A DNA stretch of 64,000 nucleotides from Clostridiales bacterium (GTDB taxonomy: Bacteria > Bacillota > Clostridia > Peptostreptococcales > Anaerovoracaceae): positions 1-64,000 of the forward strand of contig JALEUQ010000053.1 of the NCBI GenBank assembly GCA_022780965.1. Direction: 5' to 3'. Each line of letters begins with the position of its first letter. Position 1 is the stretch's first letter. A program made the translations under genes and the position numbers. Below the pieces are notes generated by a model. It did no database searches, was not told the origin of the DNA, and saw nothing but the letters and a program-made list of their open reading frames with translations. Shown here in pieces: positions 33,234 to 41,973 of this stretch.

Positions 33234-33764
33234 ATGGATGCATATACCGAACTAAAGACCATGGAACGGCTGCACAGAATATACAGGCATCCTCTTTATG
33301 CTGCAGAACTTGAAGGAATCTGTGAAGATGAGAAAGAACGCAGATTCTGCAGGCACGGTATGGAGCACGTGCTCGATGTGGCACGAATATGTACAATCTA
33401 TTGTCTCAAGGATGGAATAGTAGACGAGCATATTACAATTGAACTCATATATGCTGCAGCCATGCTCCACGATATTGGAAGGCACCGTCAGAACCTGGAC
33501 GGAACACCTCATGATCTGGCGGGAGCACGGATTGCAGAAGCTGTTTTAAAAGACTGCGGGTTTGGGGAGCACGAGATTAGAACTGTGCTTCATGCCATAA
33601 CAGAGCACAGACGTGAGCAGAATGAGGCTGAAAACAGTTCGTCAGGAAGGTTTGCGGACATTTTCAGAATGGCGGATAAGAAGTCTCGTCCGTGCTACAG
33701 CTGCAGTGCGAAAGCCGAATGCAACTGGCCGGAAGAAAAGATGAATTTGAAAGTAGGGATTTAA
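33234..33764 (+). CDS. HD-domain hydrolase in the folate operon
   Basis: A 176-residue HD-superfamily protein. Metal ligands are His45 (GMEHVLDVA), His79-Asp80 (MLHDIGRH) and Asp148 (FRMADKKS), with additional His at 93 and 125. A Cys cluster lies at the C-terminus: Cys154, Cys157 and Cys163 in RPCYSCSAKAEC. HD proteins hydrolyse phosphates. It sits 4 bases after folE and 3 before folP. The operon contains no Nudix protein for removing pyrophosphate from dihydroneopterin triphosphate, so it is a candidate for that missing step. That role is inference. Confidence 0.85.
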   Translation: MDAYTELKTMERLHRIYRHPLYAAELEGICEDEKERRFCRHGMEHVLDVARICTIYCLKDGIVDEHITIELIYAAAMLHDIGRHRQNLDGTPHDLAGARIAEAVLKDCGFGEHEIRTVLHAITEHRREQNEAENSSSGRFADIFRMADKKSRPCYSCSAKAECNWPEEKMNLKVGI

Positions 33765-33767
33765 AAA

Positions 33768-34574
33768 GTGAAAATTGGAAATCGAGAATTCGATGTTAAT
33801 GGCAAGTGCCATATCATGGGTATATTGAATGTTACTCCCGATTCGTTCAGTGACGGAGGCAAATGGAACAATGTTGATGTTGCGCTTAGACATGCAGAAG
33901 ATATGATAAGAGATGGAGCGGATATCATTGATGTAGGCGGTGAATCAACAAGACCGGGGCATACAGTAATCAGTGATGAAGAGGAAATATCAAGGGTTGT
34001 TCCTGTAATTGAGATGATAAAGGACAATTTCGATGTTCCTGTTTCAATAGATACGTACAAGAGCAATGTGTGCGAGGCGGCCCTCAAGGCGGGCGCTGAC
34101 CTGGTAAACGACATATGGGGATTCAAGCACGATTACCGTGTTGCTGAACTTACTGCTCGGTATGGGGCAGCGTGCTGTTTAATGCATAACAGAGATAATA
34201 ATGATTATGATGATTTCATGACGGATTTCATATCGGATATGAAAGAATGCGTCAGCATTGCAGATAGAGCAGGCGTTTCCAGAGATAAAATCATTCTGGA
34301 TCCCGGCGTTGGCTTCGGCAAAAATCTGCAGCAGAATCTGCAGGTGACCAATCATGTGGATCAGCTTGTGAAACTTGGATTTCCTGTTCTTCTTGGAACA
34401 TCCAGGAAGTCAATGATCGGGCTTACGCTTGATCTGCCTGTGGATCAGAGACTGGAAGGAACACTGGCGACAACTGTCATCGGCATCATGCGAGGATGTT
34501 CGTTTGTCAGAGTTCATGATGTTAAGGAAAACAGACGTATTATTGATATGTCAGAGGCGATTCTGGCAAGTTAG
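33768..34574 (+). CDS. folP: Dihydropteroate synthase
   Basis: A 268-residue TIM-barrel enzyme that joins 4-aminobenzoate to 6-hydroxymethyl-dihydropterin diphosphate, the sulfonamide target. Signatures are MGILNVTPDSFSDGG near residue 17, IDVGGESTRPG near 50, IDTYKS, NDIWGF, CLMHNR and ILDPGVGFGKN. The final GTSRKSMIG and RVHDV complete the active site. It starts with GTG 33768 (MKIGNREFDV), 7 bases after GTAGGGA. Confidence 0.97.
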   Translation: MKIGNREFDVNGKCHIMGILNVTPDSFSDGGKWNNVDVALRHAEDMIRDGADIIDVGGESTRPGHTVISDEEEISRVVPVIEMIKDNFDVPVSIDTYKSNVCEAALKAGADLVNDIWGFKHDYRVAELTARYGAACCLMHNRDNNDYDDFMTDFISDMKECVSIADRAGVSRDKIILDPGVGFGKNLQQNLQVTNHVDQLVKLGFPVLLGTSRKSMIGLTLDLPVDQRLEGTLATTVIGIMRGCSFVRVHDVKENRRIIDMSEAILAS

Positions 34575-34583
34575 GAAGTGTAT

Positions 34584-35393
34584 ATGGATATTATCAGAAT
34601 TAAAGATTTAGAAGTATATGCCAACCACGGAGTGCTGCCTGAGGAACGAATTCTGGGGCAGAAGTTTCTGATAAGCGCTGTTATCTACATGGATTTCAGC
34701 AAGGCGGCATTGAGCGGCAATCTGGACAAAACAATAAATTATGCCAGCGTATGCCAGTTTATCAGCGAGTTTACTCAGGAAAACACATTTGAACTGATTG
34801 AGACTCTCGCAGAAGGAATTGCACTTGAAGTTCTGGACAATTTCCCACTGGCAGAACGGGTGGACATAGAGGTCAAAAAGCCTTGGGCGCCGATTGGACT
34901 TCCGGTAAATACTGTATCTGTTGAGGTGAGCAGAAGCAGACACACAGTCTACATTGCACTTGGCTCAAACATGGGTTATAAGGAAGGATTCCTGTGGGGC
35001 GCAGTAGATGCGCTTAATGCACTTGATGATTTCAAGGTTACCAAAGTGTCCGATTTTATAGAGACTGAGCCGTACGGAGGTGTTGAACAGGACGATTTCC
35101 TAAACGGCGTACTGGAAGGCGAAACAACCATGACACCTTTGCAGCTGCTGGAGGCTCTCAATAACATTGAGGAAAGTGCCGGCAGAACAAGGGATGTTCG
35201 CTGGGGACCGAGAACTCTTGATCTGGATATTATTTTCTACGACGATGAAATAATTGACAGCGAAATACTGGTAATACCTCACAAAGATATGCACAGACGA
35301 GATTTCGTTCTGGCACCCATGAAGCAGATTGCTCCGTGGAAAAGGCATCCTGTTACAGGTAAAACCATAGAAGAAATGTATGAGGAACTATAA
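34584..35393 (+). CDS. folBK: Bifunctional dihydroneopterin aldolase / HPPK
   Basis: A 269-residue fusion. Residues 1-117 are FolB (DIIRIKDLEVYANHGVLPEERILGQKFLIS, and VEVKKPWAPIG). Residues about 120-269 are FolK (YIALGSNMGYKEGFLWGAVDAL, GRTRDVRWGPRTLDLDIIFYDDE, IPHKDMHRRDFVLAPM). It makes 6-hydroxymethyl-dihydropterin and then its diphosphate for FolP. The track starts at GTG 34578; AGGA at 34573-34576 places the start at ATG 34584. The stop overlaps the rsmD ATG as TAATG. Confidence 0.96.
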   Translation: MDIIRIKDLEVYANHGVLPEERILGQKFLISAVIYMDFSKAALSGNLDKTINYASVCQFISEFTQENTFELIETLAEGIALEVLDNFPLAERVDIEVKKPWAPIGLPVNTVSVEVSRSRHTVYIALGSNMGYKEGFLWGAVDALNALDDFKVTKVSDFIETEPYGGVEQDDFLNGVLEGETTMTPLQLLEALNNIEESAGRTRDVRWGPRTLDLDIIFYDDEIIDSEILVIPHKDMHRRDFVLAPMKQIAPWKRHPVTGKTIEEMYEEL

Positions 35394-35953
35394 TGAGAAT
35401 TATTGCAGGAGATTATAAAGGCAGAAGACTGGAGACACCTAGAGATTATTCTGTGCGACCTACTACAGATAAAGTCAAGGAGGCCATGTTCAGCATATTG
35501 ACCAATGATATCTGGGGAAGCAGAGTGCTGGATCTTTTCGCCGGGACAGGAAGTCTGGGTCTTGAAGCATTGTCGAGAGGAGCATCGGAATGCGTTTTCG
35601 CTGACCAGAGCAGGGACAGCCTCAGAATTATCAGAAACAACATTGAACATTGTGGAGCAGGTGGCAAGGCCAAGGTGGTTCAGGGCGATTACAGGAGAGT
35701 GCTCATGAGCCAGAGGAAACCATTTGACATTATTCTTTTGGATCCCCCTTATGACAAGAATATGCTGAACGACTGCTTCAGCCTGATCAGTGAAAATCAT
35801 CTTCTGAACGAAGAGGGATATATCATTGCTGAGCACCGTAGAGAAGAGGAACTGCCCGATGTAATGAGCGGCTATAGCAAGGTCAAGGAGAGACGTTACG
35901 GCATTGTGGTATTATCAATATATGGTTGTACAGCAGATACCGAGGTGCTATAA
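35393..35953 (+). CDS. rsmD: 16S rRNA (guanine966-N2)-methyltransferase RsmD
   Basis: A 186-residue SAM methyltransferase. Family marks are MRIIAGDYKGRRLETP at the start, RPTTDKVKEAMFSIL, motif I LDLFAGTGSLGLEALSRGA and the catalytic ILLDPPYDKN. It modifies 16S rRNA G966 in the small subunit. It is coupled to folBK upstream and followed at 25 bases by coaD, the common rsmD-coaD pairing. Confidence 0.95.
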   Translation: MRIIAGDYKGRRLETPRDYSVRPTTDKVKEAMFSILTNDIWGSRVLDLFAGTGSLGLEALSRGASECVFADQSRDSLRIIRNNIEHCGAGGKAKVVQGDYRRVLMSQRKPFDIILLDPPYDKNMLNDCFSLISENHLLNEEGYIIAEHRREEELPDVMSGYSKVKERRYGIVVLSIYGCTADTEVL

Positions 35954-35978
35954 TTGGTATAGCTGAAGGAGTTTGAGT

Positions 35979-36470
35979 ATGGGAACTAAGGCGTTGATCA
36001 CAGGATCTTTCGATCCTCTGACAATGGGGCATTACAACATAATAGAGAGAGCTGCAGGATTGTTTGATGAACTGACAGTCGGAATAATTGTAAATCCCTC
36101 CAAGAAGTCAATGTTTACACTAGAGGAGAGAAAGGAAATGATTGAAGAAACACTTTCTCACCTTGACAACATAAACGTGGACAGTTTTTCGGGTCTGCTT
36201 GCCGATTATGTTAATGCCAACAACTATAACGTTATTGTGCGCGGGCTGAGGAGTTCTGTGGATTTTGACTACGAACTTCAGATGGCTCAGATGAACGACA
36301 GACTGTTCAACGACGGTGTTGAGACAGTGCTTATGATGTCGGATCCCAAGTATTCCTTCATAAGTTCAAGTGTGATGAAAGAAGTTCATACACTTGGAGG
36401 TTCCATTGAAGGACTGGTGCCTGATATTATTTACGAGAGAATGAAACAGAAGCTTGCCGAGAGTAAGTAG
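35979..36470 (+). CDS. coaD: Phosphopantetheine adenylyltransferase
   Basis: A 163-residue nucleotidyltransferase that makes dephospho-CoA from 4-phosphopantetheine. The N-terminal GSFDPLTMGHYNII has the T/HxGH motif, VRGLRSSVDFDYELQMAQMN binds the substrate, and ISSSVMKEV matches the ISSxxVR-like motif. AAGGAG (35966-35971) is 7 bases from ATG 35979, so the track start at TTG 35973 is not used. Confidence 0.97.
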   Translation: MGTKALITGSFDPLTMGHYNIIERAAGLFDELTVGIIVNPSKKSMFTLEERKEMIEETLSHLDNINVDSFSGLLADYVNANNYNVIVRGLRSSVDFDYELQMAQMNDRLFNDGVETVLMMSDPKYSFISSSVMKEVHTLGGSIEGLVPDIIYERMKQKLAESK

Positions 36471-36479
36471 GAGGACGAG

Positions 36480-37061
36480 ATGAGAGTTTTAGAACTTTTG
36501 GAAGAAATTGAAGAAATAGTGGATACTGCAGCAGGGTTCCCTCTGACAGGCAAAATCATGGTGGATTCTCAGGAACTCCTTGAAATAGTTAGAGAAATCA
36601 GGGCTGAGCTTCCTGACGAGATTCAGCAGGCTCAGTGGATAAAGAACGAGAGAGAAAGAATCATTTCTGAGGCCAAGACTCAGTATGAGAAGGTTATAGA
36701 TGATGCTCAGCAGCAGGCTGAGACTCTGGTTGAAACCAATGACATTATGACCAGATCCAAGATGCGTGCTGAGGAGCTGATCAGAGTAACGGAAGAGACA
36801 GCCAGAGACCTTAAGGTAGGTACATATGATTATCTTGACAGTATTCTTCACAGCTTCCAGGGCAAGATGGAGAATCTGAGCACTATTTATTTCGGAGAGA
36901 TGTTTACCAGCATCGAGAAGGCATTTGAAGATATTAATTCTGCACTTGAAGCTAACAGGGCAGAGCTTAAGGAAATGTCATACAGAACCAGAACAGGGGC
37001 TGATGAAGCCAAGATTGACATGGTTGATTACAATCCGGATGAAGAGTCGGCTGGAGAATAG
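36480..37061 (+). CDS. Coiled-coil protein of unknown function (ATPase-subunit-H-like)
   Basis: A 193-residue acidic, strongly helical protein. A central coiled coil (IKNERERIISEAKTQYEKVIDDAQQQAETLVETNDIMTRSKMRAEELIRVTEETARDL) resembles V-type ATPase subunit H/E or ATP synthase b stalks and DivIVA-like proteins, but no such complex is nearby. Genes of this kind are common in Clostridia between coaD and tmcAL. It starts 9 bases after coaD with GTAGGAGG. Function unknown. Confidence 0.8.
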   Translation: MRVLELLEEIEEIVDTAAGFPLTGKIMVDSQELLEIVREIRAELPDEIQQAQWIKNERERIISEAKTQYEKVIDDAQQQAETLVETNDIMTRSKMRAEELIRVTEETARDLKVGTYDYLDSILHSFQGKMENLSTIYFGEMFTSIEKAFEDINSALEANRAELKEMSYRTRTGADEAKIDMVDYNPDEESAGE

Positions 37062-37076
37062 GAGAATAGCAGACAG

Positions 37077-37110
37077 GACCGTGAGACCATTGGTTGCACG
37101 GTCTATTATT
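37077..37110 (+). terminator. Possible terminator before tmcAL
   Basis: GACCGTG (37077-37083) pairs with CACGGTC (37097-37103), with an inner ACCA/TGGT stem and the T-rich TATTATT. The T run is weak. Confidence 0.5.
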
Positions 37111-37163
37111 GTGTATGAATAGTTTTGTAACACTGATTGTGTATGAATAGTTTTGTAACATTG
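37108..37163 (+). repeat. Tandem duplication of a 28-bp unit upstream of tmcAL
   Basis: Two head-to-tail copies of a 28-bp sequence (37108-37135 and 37136-37163, beginning ATTGTGTATGAATAGTTTTG) differ at one base. The second copy ends 13 bases before the tmcAL ATG, so it lies in the leader. Confidence 0.9.
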
Positions 37164-37176
37164 ATGGGGAAATGAA

Positions 37177-38379
37177 ATGAAAAGTGTAGGAATAGTAGCG
37201 GAGTATAATCCGTACCACAGAGGACACAAGTATCACCTGGAAAAAACGCTGGAGATGACAGGAGCAGAGTGTGCTGTCACAGTCATGAGTGGCAATTTCA
37301 CACAGAGAGGAGAATTATCGCCGTGGGATAAGTGGCAGAGAAGCGAAAGTGCAGTAATCGCAGGTATTAACCTTGTGCTTGAACTTCCATTCGTATATGC
37401 AGTGAACAGAGGTGAGATTTTCGCCCAGGGAGCTGTAGACATTCTGGCTGGAATGGGTGTTGACTACATATCGTTTGGCAGCGAATCAGGCGATATAGAT
37501 GAACTGACATCTTTAGCAGATGAACTGGAGACAAATGCTGATGAAATCAGCAGAATCCGCAAGGAGCACATGAGCGAGGGTTATTCATTTGCTGCAAGTC
37601 TAGCAAGGGCTGTGGAGGAAGTCGAAGGAAAAGACAAAGCGGTTCTTCTGAAGAGTCCTAATAATATTCTTGCTTTGGAATATATAAAGCGAATCAAGTA
37701 CTGGGACAGCAAAGGCGTTCATATCACACCGGTTACAGTGAAGAGACACGGCAGCGGTTATTTCGAAATGAACGATGAATCCGGATACGCAGGAGCATCA
37801 CAGATCAGAGATGCAATTGCAGGCGGAGATAAAGATGCAGTCGCATTTTTCCTCCCTGAAGAAGTAAGAATGCTCCTGGAGGAAGCAGTATTCCTGGGAC
37901 CTGCGGAAGCTAAACTGCTCGATATTGTGAAACTGGACACTTTGCGAATGACAGCAAAAGAACTGCGGGAACTTTACTGCATGGGCGAGGGGCTGGAGAA
38001 CAAATTCAAGAGGGAAGCGAAGGATGCAATGTCATTTCAGCAGCTGATTGATGTGCTTACATCCAGAAGGTACACAGCTTCGGCTATGAGAAGACTTGTT
38101 CTGTATATGGCAATGAATCTGAAATGGCATGAACTGCCAAACGGTGTATACGGCAGAGTCCTGGCGGCTGACGGTGTGGGCAGAGAACTGGTGAGACAGG
38201 TCAAGAATTATGATAACGGCATTGAAATAATTACAAATATCAACAAGGAAATGCCTGTAAATGAAGTGAATGCAGAAACCCTGGCAATTGACATTAAGGC
38301 ATCTGATATTTATAATTTCATAGTCGGAAAAGATGAATATAAATATTCAGATTATGTTAAAAGACCGTTTATTCTTTAA
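37177..38379 (+). CDS. tmcAL: tRNA(Met) cytidine acetate ligase
   Basis: A 400-residue nucleotidyltransferase-like enzyme (YlbM) that acetylates C34 of elongator tRNA-Met using acetate and ATP. The N-terminus, GIVAEYNPYHRGHKYHL, has the adenylyltransferase HxGH element. SGNFTQRGELSPWDKWQRSESA, LPFVYAVNRGEIFAQGAVDIL and SFGSESGD complete the pattern. It uses acetate, and ackA lies directly downstream. RBS GGGGAAATG. The 28-bp tandem repeat in its leader is unexplained. Confidence 0.93.
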   Translation: MKSVGIVAEYNPYHRGHKYHLEKTLEMTGAECAVTVMSGNFTQRGELSPWDKWQRSESAVIAGINLVLELPFVYAVNRGEIFAQGAVDILAGMGVDYISFGSESGDIDELTSLADELETNADEISRIRKEHMSEGYSFAASLARAVEEVEGKDKAVLLKSPNNILALEYIKRIKYWDSKGVHITPVTVKRHGSGYFEMNDESGYAGASQIRDAIAGGDKDAVAFFLPEEVRMLLEEAVFLGPAEAKLLDIVKLDTLRMTAKELRELYCMGEGLENKFKREAKDAMSFQQLIDVLTSRRYTASAMRRLVLYMAMNLKWHELPNGVYGRVLAADGVGRELVRQVKNYDNGIEIITNINKEMPVNEVNAETLAIDIKASDIYNFIVGKDEYKYSDYVKRPFIL

Positions 38380-38406
38380 TTGTAGTTAATCAATGCGATG
38401 AAATTG

Positions 38407-38430
38407 TGATATAATACACGTGTTATACAT
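38407..38430 (+). promoter_or_regulatory. ackA promoter (extended -10) with near-palindrome
   Basis: TGATATAAT (38407-38415) is a TGn extended -10. TAATACACGTGTTATA, a 12-of-16 palindrome, overlaps its end and the start site, so a regulator could bind there. Confidence 0.55.
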
Positions 38431-38451
38431 TATTATTATGAGGAGGCTCAA

Positions 38452-39660
38452 ATGAAAGTATTAGTAATAAACTGCGGAAGTTCATCACTCAAGTACCAGG
38501 TTCTTGACATGACTACTGAGGCACTGCTCTGCAAAGGTCTTGTAGAAAGAATCGGCATGGACGGTGCTGTTATAACTCACGAAAAGATCGGTATGGACAA
38601 GGTTGTTAATGAAACACCTATGGAAGATCATAAGGCAGCCATCGCACTGGTTCTCGAAGCCATTCAGGATTCTGAACATGGTGTTGTTGAATCGATGGAC
38701 GAAATCGGTGCTGTTGGTCACAGAGTAGTACATGCAGGTGAAAAATATGCAAGTTCAGTTCTCATCACTGATGATGTAATCAAGGCTCTTGAGGAATGCA
38801 TTGACCTGGCTCCGCTGCACAATCCGCCAAACCTTCTCGGTATTGCTGCCTGTCAGGAACTTATGCCTGGAACACCAATGGTAGGTGTGTTCGATACAGC
38901 ATTCCATCAGACAATGCCGCCTGAATCATACATATACGCACTTCCATATGAGTATTATGAGAAGTATGGTGTTAGAAGATACGGATTCCACGGAACATCA
39001 CATAAGTATGTAGCTCAGAGAACAGCAGAGATGCTCAATGTTAATCTGGATGACCTGAAGATTATCACATGCCACCTGGGCAACGGCGCATCAGTATCAG
39101 CAATAAAGAGAGGCAAGTGCATTGCAACTTCAATGGGCTTCACTCCGCTTGAAGGTCTTATCATGGGAACAAGATCTGGTGACATCGACCCTGCGATTGT
39201 TGAATTCATCGCTGATAAGGAAGGCATCACTGTTCAGGAAGTAAATACAATTCTCAATAAGAAGTCAGGTATTCTCGGTATCTCAGGCATTTCAAGCGAC
39301 ATGAGAGATGTATTAGAGGCAGCTGAGGAAGGCAACGAAAGAGCAATGCTGGCTCTGAAGGCTTTCGCACACAGAGTAAGATTCTATATCGGTGCGTACA
39401 TTGCTGAAATGAACGGCGTTGATGCTATCGTATTCACAGCAGGTGTCGGCGAAAACTCAATTCCAATGAGAGACATTATCTGCAATGACCTTGGCAACCT
39501 TGGAATCAAGCTTGATGTTGTCAAGAACAAGGTAAGAGGCAAGGAACTGATTATCTCAAGAGACGATTCACCTGTTAAAGTTCTCCTTATTCCAACTAAT
39601 GAAGAACTGATGATTGCAAGAGATACATATGATATCGTAACAACAGGCAAGACTAGATAA
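38452..39660 (+). CDS. ackA: Acetate kinase
   Basis: A 402-residue acetokinase that makes ATP from acetyl phosphate at the end of acetate fermentation. Signatures are [18 protein letters not shown] at the N-terminus, [48 protein letters not shown] and [12 protein letters not shown]. The C-terminal ELMIARDT is typical. No pta gene is adjacent. AGGAGG lies 7 bases before the ATG. Full length and clearly distinct from buk at 2.7 kb. Confidence 0.98.
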   Translation: MKVLVINCGSSSLKYQVLDMTTEALLCKGLVERIGMDGAVITHEKIGMDKVVNETPMEDHKAAIALVLEAIQDSEHGVVESMDEIGAVGHRVVHAGEKYASSVLITDDVIKALEECIDLAPLHNPPNLLGIAACQELMPGTPMVGVFDTAFHQTMPPESYIYALPYEYYEKYGVRRYGFHGTSHKYVAQRTAEMLNVNLDDLKIITCHLGNGASVSAIKRGKCIATSMGFTPLEGLIMGTRSGDIDPAIVEFIADKEGITVQEVNTILNKKSGILGISGISSDMRDVLEAAEEGNERAMLALKAFAHRVRFYIGAYIAEMNGVDAIVFTAGVGENSIPMRDIICNDLGNLGIKLDVVKNKVRGKELIISRDDSPVKVLLIPTNEELMIARDTYDIVTTGKTR

Positions 39661-39725
39661 TTGGAAGCTGTTAATGAGGCTGATATTGTATGGTTGAATT
39701 ATTTCTCGTAATCAGCAAAAAAACA

Positions 39726-39797
39726 TTGACATCCTACATCCAAAAATGTAGAATATTAACGTTGCTATGGAATGATGTAATCACGAACTGTCGTGAT
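39726..39797 (+). promoter_or_regulatory. rpmF promoter with inverted repeat in its spacer, and leader hairpin
   Basis: TTGACA (39726-39731), 17 bases and TAGAAT (39749-39754). CTACAT-N6-ATGTAG (39734-39751) lies between the boxes as a likely operator. Downstream, ATCACGA (39780-39786) pairs with TCGTGAT (39791-39797) around ACTG, a hairpin in the leader 22 bases before the ribosome-binding site. Confidence 0.65.
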
Positions 39798-39835
39798 GAT
39801 ATAAATCCAGAATATGATTAAGGAGGTGTAGAAAC

Positions 39836-40009
39836 ATGGCAGTACCTAAGAGAAGAACATCAAAGGCTAAGAGAGATCAGAGAAGATCACCTAACATGAA
39901 GAAGGCAGCACCTGGACTTTCAATCTGTCCACAGTGCCACGAGCCTAAGCTTCCACACAGAGTATGCCCTAACTGTAACTACTACGACGGTAAGGACGTT
40001 CTCGCATAA
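39836..40009 (+). CDS. rpmF: 50S ribosomal protein L32
   Basis: 57 residues, too short for the ORF track. The sequence [20 protein letters not shown] with the ribbon CPQC...CPNC is diagnostic of zinc-binding L32. AAGGAGG (39820-39826) is 9 bases from the ATG. In many Firmicutes rpmF is followed by plsX and fab genes and preceded by a DUF177 gene; neither is here. A terminator follows at once, so it is monocistronic. Confidence 0.97.
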   Translation: MAVPKRRTSKAKRDQRRSPNMKKAAPGLSICPQCHEPKLPHRVCPNCNYYDGKDVLA

Positions 40010-40020
40010 GTTGAGAAGAA

Positions 40021-40047
40021 ACGGTCTGCATAAGCAGGCCGTTTTTT
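40021..40047 (+). terminator. Terminator after rpmF
   Basis: ACGGTCTGC (40021-40029) pairs with GCAGGCCGT (40034-40042, one wobble pair), followed by TTTTT. Confidence 0.88.
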
Positions 40048-40081
40048 ATAAGTGTTTGAAATTCAGAAGGAAGCGGGAAAG

Positions 40082-40666
40082 ATGACAAATCGTAATATTA
40101 TCGGTGAAATGATACTGGAAACGGATAGACTGATTCTGAGGCGGTGGAATGAAGACGATGCAGAAAGTCTGTATGAATATGCGAAAGACCCGTCGGTGGG
40201 ACCGATAGCAGGCTGGCCTGTACACACAAGCGTTGAAAACAGTCGAGAGATAATAAGACATGTACTTAGTGCCGAGGAGACTTATGCTGTATGTCTCAAA
40301 GAAGACAATCGTGCAATAGGCAGTATCGGACTCATACCTCCGGAACAGTCACATACGAAGGCTGCCGCCGGTGGAGAAGAAACGGAACTTGAGATTGGCT
40401 ACTGGATTGGAGCACCCTTCTGGGGCAGAGGACTGATACCCGAGGCGGTGCGCAGAATCCAGGAACATGCTTTCGTTGATCTGGGCTGTTCGGCGTTATG
40501 GTGCGGATACTATGATGGCAATGTGAAATCCAAAAGGTGCCAGGAAAAGTGCGGGTTCAAATACCACCATACGGAAACCGACAAACCTTGCATTATGATG
40601 GGCGATGTAAGAACTGAACATTTCACAAGAATCACCAGAGAAGAATGGGAAAAAACAGGTATATAG
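40082..40666 (+). CDS. GNAT acetyltransferase
   Basis: A 194-residue acetyltransferase of the RimJ/RimL branch. It has LILRRWNEDDAESLYEYAKDPSVG at the N-terminus, a core IGYWIGAPFWGRGLIPEAVRRIQEHAF with the acetyl-CoA-binding GRG element, and the NVKSKRCQEKCGFKY region. The substrate is unknown. The track starts at TTG 40052; the GAAGGAAGCGGGA before ATG 40082 makes 40082 better. It is convergent with asd. Confidence 0.83.
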   Translation: MTNRNIIGEMILETDRLILRRWNEDDAESLYEYAKDPSVGPIAGWPVHTSVENSREIIRHVLSAEETYAVCLKEDNRAIGSIGLIPPEQSHTKAAAGGEETELEIGYWIGAPFWGRGLIPEAVRRIQEHAFVDLGCSALWCGYYDGNVKSKRCQEKCGFKYHHTETDKPCIMMGDVRTEHFTRITREEWEKTGI

Positions 40667-40676
40667 GACAAAATAT

Positions 40677-40706
40677 AAGAGGAGATCGTCAGTGATCTCC
40701 TCTTTT
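40677..40706. terminator. Bidirectional terminator between the GNAT gene and asd
   Basis: AAGAGGAGATC (40677-40687) pairs perfectly over 11 bp with GATCTCCTCTT (40694-40704), with TT runs on the plus side. Confidence 0.85.
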
Positions 40707-40744
40707 ATGCTGTTTTGATTTGTATTGCTCGATGAAGGTTAAAA

Positions 40745-41752
40745 CTAGTCGTCCAGCTTTTCGAGAAGCTTCTCGGCAATCTGTACTGCATTGGTTGCCG
40801 CACCCTTACGGATGTTGTCGGCTACGCACCAGAGGTTAATGCCGTTCTCAACTGAGAAGTCTCTTCTGATTCTTCCAACATATACAGGGTCAGTTCCGGC
40901 TGCATCAAGAGCAAGAGGATATACGTTGTTGGCAACATCATCCTGAACTACGAGACCTGGAGTGTTTCTGAACAGTTCGAAGATGTCTTCCAGTTCAAAT
41001 GGACTCTTCAGTTCAACATTGATTGATTCACTGTGTCCGTAGAATACAGGTACTCTTGCTGTAGTCGCAGTAACCTTGATATCGTCATCGTGAAGAATCT
41101 TGTGAGTTTCGTTAATCATCTTCATTTCTTCCTTAGTGTATCCGTTTTCCATGAAAACATCGATATGAGGAAGAATGTTGTTAGCAATTGGGTGTGCATA
41201 TGCTTCAAGAGGAGCATCCTTGCCTGCAAGACCGTTCTCCAGATCGTGAATGCCCTTGATGCCTGAACCTGCAACAGCCTGATAAGTTGAATATACAACT
41301 CGCTTGATGCCGTACTTGTCCTGGAGAGCCTTGAGCGGTACCATTGCCTGGATTGTTGAGCAGTTTGGATTGGCGATGATGCCGTGGTTCCAGTCGATAT
41401 CTTCAGGGTTTACTTCAGGAACAACGAGAGGAACATCGTCATACATTCTCCACTGTGAGCTGTTGTCCACTACGATACAGCCGTGCTCTGCAGCAATTGG
41501 AGCAAATTTGGCACTAGTGCCGCCGCCTGCTGAAAACAGAGCGATGTCAATTGGCTTATCAAATGAGTGCTCTGTAAGCTCTTCAACTACAATGTCCATT
41601 CCCTTGAATTTCAGGGTGGTGCCTGCTGATTTGGCTGATGCCATAAAGTAGATATTTTCAAAAGGGAAATCTCTTTCTTCGAGAACCTTCAAGAATGTTG
41701 AGCCTACAACACCTGTTGCGCCAACGACAGCAATATTGGGTTTTCTTTTCAT
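40745..41752 (-). CDS. asd: Aspartate-semialdehyde dehydrogenase
   Basis: A 335-residue NADP-dependent enzyme at the branch to lysine, threonine and methionine and to diaminopimelate for the wall. The Rossmann motif GATGVVGSTF is at residues 11-20 and the catalytic Cys131 is in NPNCSTIQ. VPVFYGHSESINVEL and the end IRKGAATNAVQIAEKLL are typical. It is transcribed alone; dapA is not adjacent. No lysine riboswitch is visible upstream. Confidence 0.97.
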   Translation of the reverse strand: MKRKPNIAVVGATGVVGSTFLKVLEERDFPFENIYFMASAKSAGTTLKFKGMDIVVEELTEHSFDKPIDIALFSAGGGTSAKFAPIAAEHGCIVVDNSSQWRMYDDVPLVVPEVNPEDIDWNHGIIANPNCSTIQAMVPLKALQDKYGIKRVVYSTYQAVAGSGIKGIHDLENGLAGKDAPLEAYAHPIANNILPHIDVFMENGYTKEEMKMINETHKILHDDDIKVTATTARVPVFYGHSESINVELKSPFELEDIFELFRNTPGLVVQDDVANNVYPLALDAAGTDPVYVGRIRRDFSVENGINLWCVADNIRKGAATNAVQIAEKLLEKLDD

Positions 41753-41929
41753 GCTGTATACCTCCTATGATTTGATTTTCAGATAGCTTGTGCCATAAAT
41801 GAAATAAATAATAATACAGAATCAATTATACTTCTAAACATCACCATTTGTAAAGAACTTAGTGGGGGGATGTGCCCTGTATTCTTGATGGTGTAGAGTC
41901 AGAATTATATATCTTTTAACTACTATATA

Positions 41930-41938
41930 TGGTACAAT
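41930..41938 (+). promoter_or_regulatory. Extended -10 promoter of ftsK
   Basis: TGGTACAAT is a TGn extended -10 located 35 bases before the preferred ATG. Confidence 0.5.
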
Positions 41939-41973
41939 CTACTATGTATGAAACTAAACAGGAAGGTGTCTTG

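Noticed and set aside
37108-37163. CRISPR-like repeat of 28 bp
   Set aside because: Only two copies exist, they are directly adjacent with no spacer, and no cas genes are near.
41753-41929. Lysine riboswitch upstream of asd
   Set aside because: None of the conserved lysine-aptamer segments is visible in the 220-base gap.
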